The position numbers and the translations under genes are program-made. The notes under the pieces were generated by a model, which saw only the letters and a list, made by a program, of their open reading frames with translations, searched no databases and was not told where the DNA came from. A DNA stretch of 64,000 nucleotides from Siphonodentalium dalli (taxonomy: Eukaryota > Mollusca > Scaphopoda > Gadilida > Siphonodentaliidae): the NCBI GenBank assembly GCA_032622095.1, contig CP136065.1, positions 242,957,530 through 243,021,529 of the forward strand, written 5' to 3'. Below are positions 48,959 through 61,665 of this stretch, one piece after another (the first letter of the stretch is position 1; every line of letters starts with the position of its first letter).

Positions 48959-49358
48959 TTAACCCTTTACCCAACAAACCGGCCAAAACCGGCCAAATAA
49001 AGCTTCAACAGCCTAAAATATCTTCGGTCTGTCTCATTAGAACCATACACATATGGATATCATTGGAACCGGCTCCTTGACCACATTGTGATAGTTACAG
49101 TTATGCCCTGTGCCAATGCATTCTCTTATATATGCGAGTCGACCATAGGTCGCCTCGCATATATAAGAGAATGCATTGGCCTAAAAAAAATCTTTTTTTA
49201 ACACTTTTTACCATTTTTTCTTACATTCTTTAACAATTTTATAATTTTTAATGTGTTAAGCCAATGCATTCTCTTATATATGCGAGGCGACCTATGGTCG
49301 ACTCGCATATATAAGAGAATGCATTGGCACAGGGCCCTTCTGTTGGGTAAAGGGTTAA
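48959..49358. mobile_element. TTAA MITE, copy M4 (opposite orientation)
   Basis: TTAACCCTTTACCCAACA at the left and TGTTGGGTAAAGGGTTAA at the right. Palindromes at 49112-49180 and 49260-49328. The unique side blocks (ggccaaataaagcttcaaca) are in the reverse order relative to M1-M3. Confidence 0.9.
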
Positions 49359-49616
49359 TATCTTGAATCGTCACACTGGGTCACATTCCAGTAGCCAATA
49401 ATATGCACTATCTTAAACTTTATTTTCTTAGAATCGCTTTAATACATATGTACTATGACCTATATGTAGTAGTTATACAAGCTGATTATATATATTATGT
49501 ATATATATATATTACCAACATGTATAAACGCGTATACATTGTAAAGCCTGGATGCTGGAACAAGTGAACTGATAAACATCCGCTTCAAGGACAATTATAT
49601 ACCTCACTAGTGTATA

Positions 49617-52600
49617 TAGTCTGGTGGATAAACTTTTAGGATCAACCTAGAAAAAATTCGGACTAAGTTGGTTTTTATACCATTTTGAAGAGGAAGCTCT
49701 CCTCTATAATATATCCAAAATCCGCTAAAATCCGCTTTGAGCATTTTTTGTAATTCAAGATGGCGTCCAAGATGGCTGCCATTTTCCTATAAGTCAGCTT
49801 GATGCAATTATAGTGAGAACAACTTGTCATATGTATACACATGTATACATTTTTGTGAGGCTATGACATAACGCCATCTTTATGTGCCATAATTGGAACT
49901 CCCCATCCAAGATGGCCGCCGAAATGGCGACCGGAAGTTGATTTTTTACGTTTTTAACTAATACTTTTAAGATAAGTTTCTGTGGTTTGGAACTGGTTAA
50001 GAATTGTGACTTTATTTTGTATACAGCATATTAACTGACCATTGGAGCAATGCAATATGCTGATCGTGGGGTCCACACCCCTCCGATCACTCAAACATTC
50101 GATTTTACAAAACGCGGTATAACATTTCACAAAAGATCCCCTTTGGGATTCTGGTCATATTTCACCAATAAGTGGGAAGAACTGTGCAATGTAAGTGATG
50201 GATTCTATATCTTATTGATATTCGAACTCAATGGTACCAAAATTGTCAGTTTGGCTCAAAATGGCTGTCAAAATGGCCGCCAACATATGGAAAATGGTAA
50301 TTATTATCCCAGCGTGCCATGCAACCGCTTACAAGTTGTGGTGATGTACACAAATGACTATTCTGTCTTATATACATTGAATACCAACATTTCTTATGCA
50401 CCTTGATTAATTGTTACTATTTACTATTCTGAAATTACCAGATTTATGGGATTTTTCTATCACAAACAGCATCAACCTCGGCAAAAAAAAAATAACTTTT
50501 CATGTTTGGACCATTTTTTTCAAGTAAAATGGAACTATCTTTAGTATCAAATGTTCTTTTTATTTTGATATGCCTTAAATATGGCATAGTGTGGTGTTTT
50601 AGACAATATTACTCAAGATGACTTGCGAAATGGCAACCAAATTTGGTAAAAAGTTTATATTCCGAACATTATTCTCTGATGTTCCGAAATATTAGCAAAT
50701 TGTGACTCACTTGGTTATTAAACATGCTACTTAATCAACTGACAACTTAATCTTATATTATGGTTGTCCCAGCACCTTATGAGGCACGACAAATTCATTT
50801 TAAGGGATGCAGTATGGATTTTGCCGAACACCTCTTTTGGGATTCTGTCCATGTTTTTTAACGGAAACAGACAGAATGTTGTAACTGAACTGAAAGGTAT
50901 CATATTATGTGGCTACTCTGACTCATTAGCATACAAATTTATTAACTAATAAACTATTGTCAGGAAAACCGTTTTCTTCACATTGCATATAAAACGCAAT
51001 TAATGTGGAGAACACTCTGATATTACATCAATCGATTAACATATATCCTTGAGTTATTGTGGAAAGCGATAGTCAAACAAAAGTGCACCAGTACAAATCA
51101 CACATGAGCATGCAGTCACTCCATATATACATGAACACACGTAAATGGCCATGTATAGACATACACATCACCCATTACCATCCATACAGCCACAATTGGG
51201 TTTACCCATGCACCAACGCATGGCCCTATAGCCGTGACTAACCATGCAGACACACCAGGTATACTCCAACACCTCGCATGACCTCTATACATATTCGCTA
51301 CATACATGGATACAAAGTAACCTCTTGTATACCCTTTCGCCTAACCATAGGCCATACAGTCACTCCATGTATATGTATTTGTTACATGCATAGCTATACA
51401 GCCACTAAAGATATACATATACACCTCACCGATGACCATACAGTCACTCCATACCTGTTCGCTACATCCATGATCATACATCACTTCTTGTATACCTATT
51501 TACCTCACCAGTGGTCATAGAGTCTCACTCCCTGTATATATACATATTTGCGACACCCGAGGCCATATAGCCACTCAAGATATACATATACACCCAACCC
51601 AAAACCATAGTCACTCCATGTATATACATATAGACCTCACAAAAGTGGCCTTACAGCCCTTCTAGATATATCAATGTCTCATACCGCGCGTACGGCCATT
51701 CATACACTCCAGACTTGCACATACACCTGATCCATGGCAATTCAGCCTCTTGCTGTATACGGATAAACCACATTCGTGATCATAGTCACTCCTTGTATAT
51801 CAATTCACCCAACCATTAATTTTGCCATACTGTCAATCCCTATATACATATGTACATATTGGCCGTGCCATGGCCATGTGGTCACTCATGATACACATAT
51901 ATACACCTCACCCATGACCACAGCATCACTCCAGGTGTATATATAGATACCTCATCAATGGCCACAGCATCTAGCTATACCAATACCCCGAACACACGGC
52001 CATTCGTACTTCAGACTTGCATATAGAGCTCAATCGTGACAATTTAGCCACTCGCTGTATACATATACACCCTCTCCATGAGCATTCAGCTATTCACTGT
52101 ATACGCGTACACACCAACAATGACAATACAATAGGCCATACACATAAACATAGACATCCCACCCATCGCCATGAGGTCACTCTTTATATACACTAGCCGC
52201 CAATGGACATCAAAGTGTACTCCAGGTATGCATATACACTTCAACAATGACCGTGCAGTCATTCCATGTACACATATACACATTGCCCATAACCATACAA
52301 CCACACCTTATTTATACATACAGCCATCCATTACCATAAATCCAACATATGTATACATATACACCCACCCATGACAATACAGCCACCCGATGTACATATG
52401 TACAGCCCACCCCTGACCACACAGTTACTCCATATATACATACAGGACAGTGTAGCTGCTATCGTTATGATCATACACCACTTCAATGACCAGACAGCCA
52501 CTCACTCTAAACATGTTCACCTGACACATCAACATACTGCTACTCCTTATATACCTATACCTCACTATGGACATCCCATCCATGACCATATGGTCACACA

Positions 52601-53982
52601 TTGTATAACTATTCATATGATTCATGGATACAATAACTCCATGTATACCTACTCACATCGCCTATGACCATACAGTCAACAGACATACACACTGTATTAA
52701 GTTGATCAATGTTGATGCTAATGTGCCAGAATACCCACATAATATGATCCCTTTCAGTTCCGTATCCACGTTCTGCCCATTTCCGTTCAAACACAAGGAA
52801 GCTTTTGGCAAAATCCATATTGCATTCCTCAAAATGTACTTGTCATGACTCGTAGGATACCGGGACCATCAGAATAGAACACTTAGTTGATTAAGTAGCA
52901 TGTGAGTCACCATTGATTATGCATACATATACACCACGTATATACACATATGTATATGTATATAATAATGTTTACCAAAAATGTTGCCATTTTGGAAGCC
53001 ATCTTGAGTAATTTTGTCTAAAATAAATAATTGTGACACATGTAACACATATCAAAACAATAAACATCTTTGATACCAAACATAGTTCCATTTTACTTTT
53101 AAAAAAATGGCTCAAACCTGAACATCGATTTTTTGCTGATTTTGATATCCGGTTTGTGACAGAAAATTTCGAATAATTCTTGTAATTTCAGTGGCTAAAA
53201 TAGTAATACATACCCAATGTGCATCATAAATGTTAGTACTCAAGCTATATAAGACAGAATAGCTAATTGTGTGCATCACCACAACTTGTTTCATGGCATC
53301 GCTGGGATAATAATTAGCATTTTCCATATTGTGGTGGCCATTTTGGCAGCCATTTTGAGCCAAAGTGACAATTTTAGTACCATTGAGTTCGAATATCAAT
53401 AAGATATAGAATGCATAACTTACATTACACAGTTATTCCCAGTTTTTGGTGAAATGTGATTAGAATCTCGGGGATATTTTGTGAAATGTTATACCGCGTT
53501 TTGTAAAATCGAATTTGTTTGAGTGATCGGAATGGGTGTGGACCCCACGAACAGCATATTTCATTGCTCCAATGGTCAGTTAACATGCTATATACAAAAT
53601 AAAGTCACAATTCTCAACCAGTTCCAAATCACAGGAACTTATCTTAAAGATATTAGTAAAAAAAAACGTACAAATTCCACTTTCGGTCGCCATTTTGGCG
53701 GCCATCTTGGACGGGGAGTTCCAATTTTGCACATAAAGGTGGCGTTATGTCTTAGCTTCATAAACATGTATACATGTGTATACATATGACAAGATTTTCT
53801 CACTATAATTGCATCAAGCTGACTTATAGGAAAATGGCAGCCATCTTGAATTACAAAAAATGCTCAAAACGGATTTTAGCGGATTTTGGATATGTTATAG
53901 AGGATATATTCCTCTTCAAAATGGTATACAAACCAACTTAGTCCAAATTTTTTCTAGGTCAAACCTTTTATCGACCAGACTA
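49617..53982. mobile_element. Large foldback element E2, 1.3-kb arms, TSD ATA
   Basis: The left end TAGTCTGGTGGATAAA pairs with the right end (tttatcgaccagacta). ATA lies on both sides (49614-49616 and 53983-53985). The arms run about 49617-50935 and 52708-53982 and can be followed block by block ('caagatggctgccattttcc', 'tggaactccccatccaag', 'ggggtccacacccctccg', 'gcagtatggattttgccg'). The loop holds a degenerate tandem array. Open frames at 50050-50406, 53112-53399 and others are inside the arms and not homologous to known proteins. Confidence 0.88.
51080..52700. repeat. Degenerate tandem array forming the loop of E2
   Basis: Many units of about 40-50 bp with 'catacagtcactccatgtat', 'acatatacacctcaccc' and 'atgaccat', heavily diverged. 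It fills most of the loop between the inverted arms. Confidence 0.85.
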
Positions 53983-54060
53983 ATATGTGAGATTCAAAAC
54001 GCTTTAATACATTCATGTTTGATGTGTATAATTGGTCATTTGGCCAATTTGACATATTGA

Positions 54061-54240
54061 CTACATATACACTTCCCATTTAGGCAAACTGTCAAATTCA
54101 GGGCAGTGAATTTCAGTCATCTGGTCAAATGACTGAACATTTTAGGCATTTGGCCAAATGACTGGCGGTCACAGACATTTCACCAAATAACTGAAAATTT
54201 TAGGCATTTGGCCAAATGACTGATTTGACATATTGACTGT
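54061..54240. repeat. Short repeats of palindromic TTTGGCCAAAT
   Basis: The block 'aggcatttggccaaatgact' occurs twice, with variants 'gtcatttggccaatttgaca' and 'gtcatctggtcaaatgactg'; 'gacatattgact' appears at both ends. Confidence 0.7.
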
Positions 54241-54439
54241 AACATATATACTACACTGTGTTGTCGCTTTCAAATGGCTGGTTAAAACGTGTAACAAAAA
54301 ACTTCTGCCTGGAAAATTTCCCTCATGCTATCGGAAATGCTATAATTTTGTTTTGCCTTAGTCGTGATTGTGGTGAGATTATTGCGAAATCCAGGACCCC
54401 CGATGGACCGTACGCGCATACAAGTACATGTATGTCAAC

Positions 54440-54790
54440 ATATCCTCGCACAAAATCGACATATAATGTGAAATAGGTACATGTGATTATTCGATTCTGA
54501 AATAAGCAGAAAATGGAGTTATGTCCGTTATTTCGTTTTATGGCGCGGGCCACAGCGAAAGCACACGATAGAGAGCGTACACCTAAAAGGTCGTGAGTTA
54601 GCTTATATGTGTCAGTGTGCGCACATAATCTGCTTAGAATCGCCTCATTATGAGTCGATGATGTGACTAATTAATAAATCGCTCTCATTTATAGCACATT
54701 ATCGACTCAAAATGAGGCGATTCTTAGCAGAATATCAAACTAAAACACGTTCTATTGTAAGCAGATAATGTGCGAATTTTCGGGAAAACA
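54440..54790. mobile_element. Foldback element FB, copy E (no nested MITE)
   Basis: The right end 'cgaattttcgggaaaaca' is the complement of the TGTT(C/T)TCCCG-type terminus. The core contains 'atggcgcgggccacagcg' and the inverted pair 'ttagaatcgcctcattatg' and complement. The left end is truncated near 'catatcctcgcac'. Confidence 0.75.
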
Positions 54791-54942
54791 GGCTGTTTAT
54801 GTATACATTTATGTAACAACGTTTGTGATGCATTTACCGGGAACTATAACGCCCCGTTCACGGATACAAGGACATATAATCACAAATATGAAATCATGTT
54901 TTTTCTAAATAAGTTACTAAACGTACAGTATGCTCTGAGTTT

Positions 54943-55173
54943 GAATGTATCTATCTACTGGTCTACACTGATATTTAATGTATCTATCTACTGGTCTACA
55001 CTGATATTTAATGTATCTATCTACTGGTCTACACTGATATTTAATGTATCTATCTACTGGTCTACACTGTTATTTAATGTATCTATCTACTGGTCTACAC
55101 TGATATTTAATGTATCTATCTACTGGTCTACACTAATATTTAATGTATCTATCTACTGGTCTACACTGATATT
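54943..55173. repeat. 33-bp minisatellite, 7 copies
   Basis: Unit aatgtatctatctactggtc followed by tacactgatattt. The period is a multiple of three, so one plus frame reads an 11-residue repeat (NVSIYWSTLIF). The frame has no other features, so it is treated as repeat. Confidence 0.93.
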
Positions 55174-55599
55174 GCTGAAAACTGATGTGGGCACCGTGGA
55201 AAACACTTTTTTATTTTAAGGACAGATAATCCAGTGTTCTGGGCTGTAATATTTTATTGCTTTAGTTACCTTTATATTGATATTTGAAAACTGCCACGGG
55301 ACAGACTGGTCTAGACATTATTAGTGCGGTTTCCACTACCGGAGTCCAAGACAGGGGTACCTCTACTGTATGACCAGGATACGTATATCCTCTGCCAATA
55401 TTTCATGGTATCACAAAAGGCGTCAACAAGTCAATTGGCTATATTAGTATTTACAACATAAGTCATGGAACTGATAGTGTACCCCTACAACCCCCCTCAC
55501 AAAAATTAACTTCACCCACCCATTTCTTCCTTATTATGTCCCTCAACTTTTAAGCAATGTTAACAAGATAATATAGTGGCCGTCTAGACACCAGACAAA

Positions 55600-56060
55600 A
55601 TGTTGTCAAACATGGCCGCCGTTTTTTTAAAGGGGCACTAAGTCAATTTGATGTAAATTATAGTGAGCAAATCATGTCAAATGTATACAAATGTATATAT
55701 GTTTGTGATGCTATGATATAATACAACCCTTTTTTGGGGGCAAAATTGGAACTTAATGTACAAGATGGTCACCAAAGTGGTACCCGGCATTGGACAATTT
55801 GACGTGTATTCACTAATAAATTCTAGATCAGTTTCTGCTGTTTGGAACTGACTGAGAATTGTGACTTTAGTTTATATTTTCATGTTAACTGATCATTGGA
55901 GCAATGCGGTATGCCACTCATGGCTGCCAAAATGGCGGCCAACCTATGGAAAATTGTAGATATTGCCCCAACGTGCCCTGCAATCGCTTACAATATGTCG
56001 TTGTTGAATAAAATCGACTACTATGCCTTATATACTTTGAAAACTAACATACTAAGATTG
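55600..56060. repeat. Diverged solo copy of an E2 arm
   Basis: Follows the E2 left arm in order ('agtgagcaaatcatgtcaaa', 'gtgatgctatgatataa', 'tgtttggaactgactgagaa', 'gatcattggagcaatgc', 'atggctgccaaaatggcgg', 'gccttatatactttgaaaac'), with about a quarter of bases changed by eye. No inverted partner is seen nearby. Confidence 0.8.
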
Positions 56061-56114
56061 CTGATGCGCAAAGTTGTAATCGGCAAATATTACTTTGCAG
56101 GTTTGGGCCATTCT

Positions 56115-58067
56115 TAGCTCAACTTTACTTTGAGGGACCCTGTAGGCTGATACATTAAATGAGTCTCTTAGGCCTTCTTCAGTTGATATTATTCAGACAA
56201 AATCACATGATGGCATTCAGATAAACATACAAATAACAATGGCGGATATTTTACAACGATGGTAAAGGTCTTTCGTCAGAGAACGTCAACTAACACAAAG
56301 CAACGCAATCGCAGCATTGACATCCAAAAGTTGGCGCCATTTCCCCTAGCGTTGAAAACGCGACCAGTCCAGGTTTTCAACTTTGCTATCCATCTGTCTT
56401 CACGTATCAGTCTCAGCTGTTTGTTCCCATTAACCTTTCTAAAACCGATACCATTATGTTGTCAATGGAATGTCCGGGTTGATTAAAATTAAAATGCCCA
56501 TAGGCCGGCTTATCATCGTGAAGTCGAATATCGCTCAGATGTTCAACAATTGTCTCTCTGTCTCACCAACGTACACAGCGGATCCACATATCAAACAACT
56601 TATACAATATATCACATTTCTGGTTTCTACATACTTTATATTCTGCATTCCGTGTCGTATTTTTAACTTCATCCAAACTCACAATTGTGCAAGTGGCACA
56701 CGAATCCGTACATAACCGGGTTTAGGGGAGATAACCAGGAAGCATATGGATATTCTATATGAATCAGACCGGATGCAGACGTTTTTTTTCCGAGCCGCCT
56801 TTAATCTCATACAGGAGACAGTAGTTTGGGAGATATTCTGGATCATCGTAAAACGAGTAGATCTGTGTCGATGCCGTCAGTTATGTACGGATTCGTGTGC
56901 CACTTGCACAATTATTAGTTTCGATGAAGTTAAATGGAATTAATTCTGGAAAATTATTCGCAGGCCTTATCATTTTCATTCAAAAATGTTAATTTTGCAG
57001 TATTGTCGCTAGCTATTGCAATGGCAACAACATATGTGCTATATACTAAATTTAGCGAATCAACCTGAAAAATATAATACTAATATTAACCCAACACCTC
57101 TGTCACAAGGCTAAGTGTTTCCAAACCGCGGCCTTTTCCCAAATATGTCATGTCGTTGCCATGGAAACCAGAAAGTATACTGAACCATGACCGCAGCCTG
57201 GGCACCCCCTCCAAAATTGCTTACCATATCCCATTGTACATATCGGCAAAGTTTCATGCTTTTATGCGGTCTGTCACGATTTTGCAAAGTTTTGACCCTA
57301 AGCTATGATCCGAGTATGCAACAGCGGGTGGGGACTCGCATATTAGCCAGGGTGCTTGTTTACGGCGCATTCCAATGTGACCAATTAGCGACGCTTCTAT
57401 GAGTATAGAAACATACACATAATGTGTAATAAATATAAAAGACAATTACAAAATCGCTGACAGAGTCACGATGCACGTGGCCCCGACTGACGTCACGTGC
57501 AGTAACTGCAGCTGAATCAATGATGAGGGGGATATACCATGTATATTTCTATACTTCAAAGACAGCAAACGATCAATTAATCTGCAACTGACATGCACTC
57601 AATTGGAATGATTATTTGTGGTCTTGAATCTTCGCTACATATCATATTCAAACATAGAAATGATTTGGATATAAAATCAACTACGTCATCTACGCCCATT
57701 CGATCACATTGTTTTACAGTCACCATAATTGAGGTCACGCAGTTTGTACGCATGTATCATCGAATCATCGGCTTTACAGTTTACCTCTCCAAAACAAAGC
57801 GATAAGTTATCGATTCTTTTTTGTAAGATGGAACCTTACACTCATTGTTCAAAAATACATTCAAGCGACCAATTGTCAACTACAATTTGCGTGGTTTTAT
57901 ATTTATCTTTGCTTGAAGTGCTTGTTTGGAAGTGTTTTTATTATATTGAAAATAAATGATTGGTCAATCGATTTTCTAAATCCACATTGTTATATACTTC
58001 CAGCCGTAAGATCAATCTCATTTTCGTCCCACATTGTACATACAACTCTTATAAATCCAAACAGCCA
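56115..58067. other. No recognised gene; one inverted repeat
   Basis: A 60-bp inverted repeat (56655-56713 against 56876-56937, 'gtgcaagtggcacacgaatc' and complement) is the only structure noted. Open frames of 63-81 codons show no domain. Confidence 0.45.
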
Positions 58068-58070
58068 CAT

Positions 58071-58378
58071 TAGTCAGGCAGTTTGGTGAAATAATTGTGG
58101 GTTTTTGGCCACAAGCATGAAATTTTCACCAATGATAGAGTTTGACGTAGTGAAAATAATTAGCTATGGGGCCACTTGAAACAAATCCAATATGGCCGCC
58201 AATTTCAAGATGGCCGCCACTACATAATAATTTTCTTATGAATTACGGTACAACTTGTGTGTTTCGTCTTACAGCCATGAGCTGCGATGTATTTTATGTG
58301 GGAAGAGGAACTCTACCATGGATAATCGATTGACACTTTAAAATCCAAGATGGCCGCCATTTTCAAGATGGCCACCAC
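58071..58378. repeat. Left terminal inverted repeat of E1
   Basis: Contains two CTTGAA/TTCAAG sites next to 'atggccgcc' motifs, near 58178-58215 and 58350-58375. A further diverged copy of its inner half (acagcattgagttgtgag to 'catggccgccattc') continues to about 58495. Confidence 0.9.
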
Positions 58379-58497
58379 TCTAACAATTTTCTGATGCATT
58401 GCTGTATTCCTTCTGTTTTTTGTCACACAGCATTGAGTTGTGAGTTATGTAGATTTAATTGACACTTACAAAATCCAACATGGCCGCCATTCTATGC

Positions 58498-58770
58498 CTA
58501 ATCACGTTCACAGTCTCCACTGCAACCACACAGGCTGGTACATTTAAGTTCTGCTTTTGCACATTTGCAGCGTCCACGGCATCCATTCTCCAGTTTACAG
58601 CCACATTTGATCAACTGCTGAATTGCCTTCGATGCTTCTGGGAGCATTGTCCAATACGGTTGCCATTGTCCATTAGCTGATCTGGCCCATCCCCATTCAG
58701 CAGGAGATGGCAATGTAGGATTTGGTGTTAGCGTCTGTCCCCAACAATAACCGGCCTGGTATGCTACCCG
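58498..58770 (-). pseudogene. E1 protein C-terminus: tesmin/TSO1-like CXC domain
   Basis: Reads RVAYQAGYCWGQTLTPNPTL, PSPAEWGW, LPEASKAIQQLIKCGCKLEN, then GCRGRCKCAKAELKCTSLCG and CSGDCERD before the stop. The CxC...GCRxRCxCxxxxxxCTxxCxC pattern is the CXC fold that binds zinc and, in LIN54/tesmin, DNA (family knowledge). It is separated from the upstream segment by one extra base near 58771-58775 and is the best preserved end of the gene. It could be the DNA-binding part of the transposase or a fused regulatory domain. Confidence 0.85.
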
Positions 58771-58771
58771 T

Positions 58772-59012
58772 TTGTTTGTGCTCTAGCAGGGCTCCATACG
58801 TTGGTTTGCTAATGTCGATATCAGAGTTGCACACGACCCCATGTCCTCGTGTCGAGATCACTTGCTTGTCTCCAACTTCTAAACCTGTACACAGTTCAGC
58901 AAGGAACCGGAACAGCTCTGCCTTATTTTCTTCATTCCTAAGGAAGGCACTCCAGTTTCAGGGAATCCTGTTTTGAGGAAAATTCAACGCGTCTTCGCAC
59001 ACCTTTCACTCG
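58772..59012 (-). pseudogene. E1 protein: broken linker segment with internal deletion
   Basis: After the stop at 59013-59015 the same frame continues RVKGVRRRV. A frameshift near 58985 leads to NFPQNRIP, an in-frame TGA, then NWSAFLRNEENKAELFRFLA. It continues to TRGHGVVCNSDIDIS and directly into KPTYGALLEHKQ. In the family as I recall it, a block with EEADTR, DTDV and GCD motifs sits between the last two pieces; none is present here. Two nonsense codons plus indels make this copy clearly inactive. Confidence 0.7.
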
Positions 59013-60818
59013 TTAGCTTCTCGTCATTGATTTGAGGATGTCATGGATGTATTCATCCCGGACAATGTCAAGCCGTTTGCTCACATCATGCAGTTGTGAT
59101 GTTATATGTTTCAAAAACACGTTTTCTCCATATTCTTGAAATGTTTTGCAAGCTCCTGATTTCAACAAGTTAACAGCAACAGCGCCATCAAGAAGTAGAA
59201 CTTCAACGTGGTGTCGGACATCAGGACTCGTTACCGAGGATTCAAGAATGGTGGCTAGATCGGGTTTCGTTCCAGAACGCATCTGGCCATACTGAGCCAA
59301 TGCTGGTGGTGATGGGTGATTCTCGTGCCGAAAGAAGTCGTCTAGATTGCAACCACGAACTTGGCAGGAAATGTATAACTGAGAGAAGAGAGCACAACTC
59401 TTCTTGCGTGCGTTAATCTGCTGCTTATCATGGGATAAGATCCGTTCTGGCGGACAGTGGAAGAGCGGCAATTTGTTATGACGTATCGGCTCGAATAATG
59501 ACTTGTGTCTCTTGCCAATTCGATCATTCACAAGACTTGCAAAGTTGTCCTTTCCGACATGTTGTACTTTACGTATGGCATATATCACTCGCTGGTCAAC
59601 GATATCTCTAGTGTCCAACACCAACAGATCCAGACTGTCTTCATCGAACGGATTACCCATTGTTTCTACAACGGTGACTAGGTCCAACACCTGCTTTTCG
59701 AATGTACTCTGAATGCTTTTGAACTGTTCATGATGATGAAGATCTGATGCTTTTGCATGATCTTCTTCCATTACGGCTTCAAATTCAGCAATGAGTCTGG
59801 TTATTTCTGGTCCCGCAACCATCCATCGACGTAATTCAGATGTATTTTCAGTCAGCCCTATTGCTCCACCATCTCCTTTCACACATTTATTGTTCTGCTC
59901 GTGAGCCTGATCTATCGGAATCCTAGAAAAAGCTCTGCTTGATTTATGCACTACAAAGTTCCCATTTTCGAATTCCTCTGCCAGATGAGGATGTTTCGTT
60001 CCAAGGCTAACCATGTCACGCAGGTGAACTGGTATCCAGCGCGAATAGTGATGATGGTCCAAGGCAAAACACCACGGAATGATCTTCGTCAGAGCGTCCT
60101 TGTACAGTTGGAAATTTCCCTCGCGTAGTGACTGTACAAACGTCAAAACGTCCAATTCAAAGTCCAGTGTTATTGACCAGTAGTGAAACTGAGGATTCGC
60201 TTGTGATCGCTCGACTTTCCATTTATCAAGTGTCGATTGGTCAGCCCCTTCTAGAAGACTGGATGTGTATGACGAATAGCTCTTCTTCATGAATATGTAC
60301 AAAGCACATACTGTCACTTGATGAGCATGTAACGTTCGTGAAACACGCGCAGCCTTGATGAAAGAATCTGCTGTTCCAGATGATGCTATGTTTGCGTCAG
60401 TAATAGCTGCTGTCCACCCACTACCATCGATCCAGTCACCAAGGGTCTTCAGTGCAGCCATCTCTATGTGGAGTCCTCCAAACATGATCAGCAATTTGTC
60501 TTCTCTGTGGGTTTGAGGAAAATTCCACTGGATGATTTTAGCAACTGCAAATAACGGTTGGTCGCAAGCGATGACTGGTACCTGTCCTGGATTAAGGAAG
60601 TCCACAGAATCTTTGATAATGTCCATGGCATGCTTTATCATTGCAGGTGACTTCGAATCATCATCAAACAGTGGCAACAAGACAGATATGTCAATCGGAG
60701 AATTGATATCAGTGGGTTGTATTTTGCTAGCATGGAATGCTGCCCAAGATACTTCCATGTCCTGTTCACTGTCTGTAGAGCTGTTCTCACACACGTCATA
60801 CACATGATTGAGCCCCAT
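59013..60818 (-). pseudogene. E1 protein: large transposase-like central segment (601 codons)
   Basis: The longest uninterrupted piece. Conserved-looking blocks (residues of this segment): DQPLFAVAK at 86-94, FGGLHIEMAALKTLGDW at 113-129, GSGW at 132-135, GTADSF at 148-153, ALDHHHYSRWIPVHLRDM at 252-269, IDQAHEQNN at 302-310, GAIGLTEN at 318-325 and RRWMVAGPE at 330-338. Candidate catalytic acids are D86, E119, D254 and D303/E307; the assignment is inference. Similar blocks occur in many uncharacterised invertebrate proteins (from memory). The start Met is not the true start; the protein continues upstream after frameshifts. Confidence 0.8.
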
Positions 60819-61149
60819 ACGTACTGCTGCTGAATTGTTGTCGTAAACGTGTCTGATTCACTGATGAAAGGTCCGGGTAACTGGACACTGCAGGTTCTTT
60901 TTCACGAAGGACAACTGGTGCAACAGTTGTATAACCATCTGGTAAAGGCGATATTGTCTTCCTTCTGTTGACATCATTTGGATTGATAACGATCGCATCT
61001 CGTTCATGCCCAGCAAAATGAGCACTTGGATGCTGGAATAGCGATATTCTGGTCCCATGTAGTGACCCCGTAGCTGTTGTTGAACTGGGATTATGGTCAA
61101 TATTGTGGCACCTGTGGTAAATAAACCACATCGGAGCTTCCGAGGACAC
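60796..61149 (-). pseudogene. E1 protein: frame-shifted segment with NIDHNPSST block
   Basis: Reads NIDHNPSSTTATGSLHGTRI, SLFQHPSAHFAGHERDAIV, then ISPLPDGYTTVAPVVLREKE. It joins the preceding frame (GLFTTGAT) by a one-base deletion at about 61100-61108 and the following 601-codon segment by another shift at about 60830-60880. Confidence 0.75.
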
Positions 61150-61665
61150 ACAAGTTGATCTTTCTCAAATTGGTCGCAAACACTATTGCCCACATCTGTA
61201 GATTATCTGTAGTAACCTCTCATATGAAATTGACAAGCCCAATTGATGCATTTTCTCAACGATACCTCGCTTTCGTGTCATCGCATGTAACAGGAGTCCA
61301 ATATAGATTGGTAGTGGCGGTTCTCGTTTTGTGGAGTGGAATGTTGCAGTTGATCCTTTACGGCGACGAATAGAGGTATTATAACAAATTATATGTGCCA
61401 GAGTTAGTACAGCCTGAGGTGCAGTACTATTGCTTGATTGACTTGCAATATTTGGACCATCTAAGACCATGGCCACCAGTGTAGATAGTGATTGTGGAAC
61501 TGACAATTCCTGACACATGCTTCCAAATTCACCACTGAATTGAGATTCACTTTTTCGATTGATGTCTCTACGGATGATGTTTGCAGCTTTGGCCAGAATA
61601 ATGGCTTCATCATCATTGTTTGTATTATAGGCCTTGTTCAGGGCAAGCGCAATGTCGTCTTGGAA
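61105..61665 (-). pseudogene. E1 protein: segment between zinc-binding and NIDHNP blocks
   Basis: Continues from 61638-62555 after an apparent one-base loss near 61665. It reads FQDDIALALNKAYNTNN, AIILAKAANIIRRDINRKSE, FSGEFGSMCQELSVP, LVAMVLDGPN and REPPLPIYIGLLLHAMTRKR to LSISYERLLQI. One extra base at about 61203 then shifts to STDVGNSVCDQFEKDQLVCP and GLFTTGAT. The clean continuation across each indel shows these are parts of one ancestral gene. Confidence 0.8.

Noticed and set aside
50050-53789. Frames of 60-118 codons inside E2
   Set aside because: They fall in inverted arms or in the tandem loop and are not preserved between the arms.
54770-55219. 149-codon plus frame with 11-residue repeats
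   Set aside because: Produced by a 33-bp minisatellite; flanking codons are ordinary repeat DNA.
58722-60807. Plus-strand frames opposite the E1 gene
   Set aside because: Shadows of the minus-strand coding sequence.
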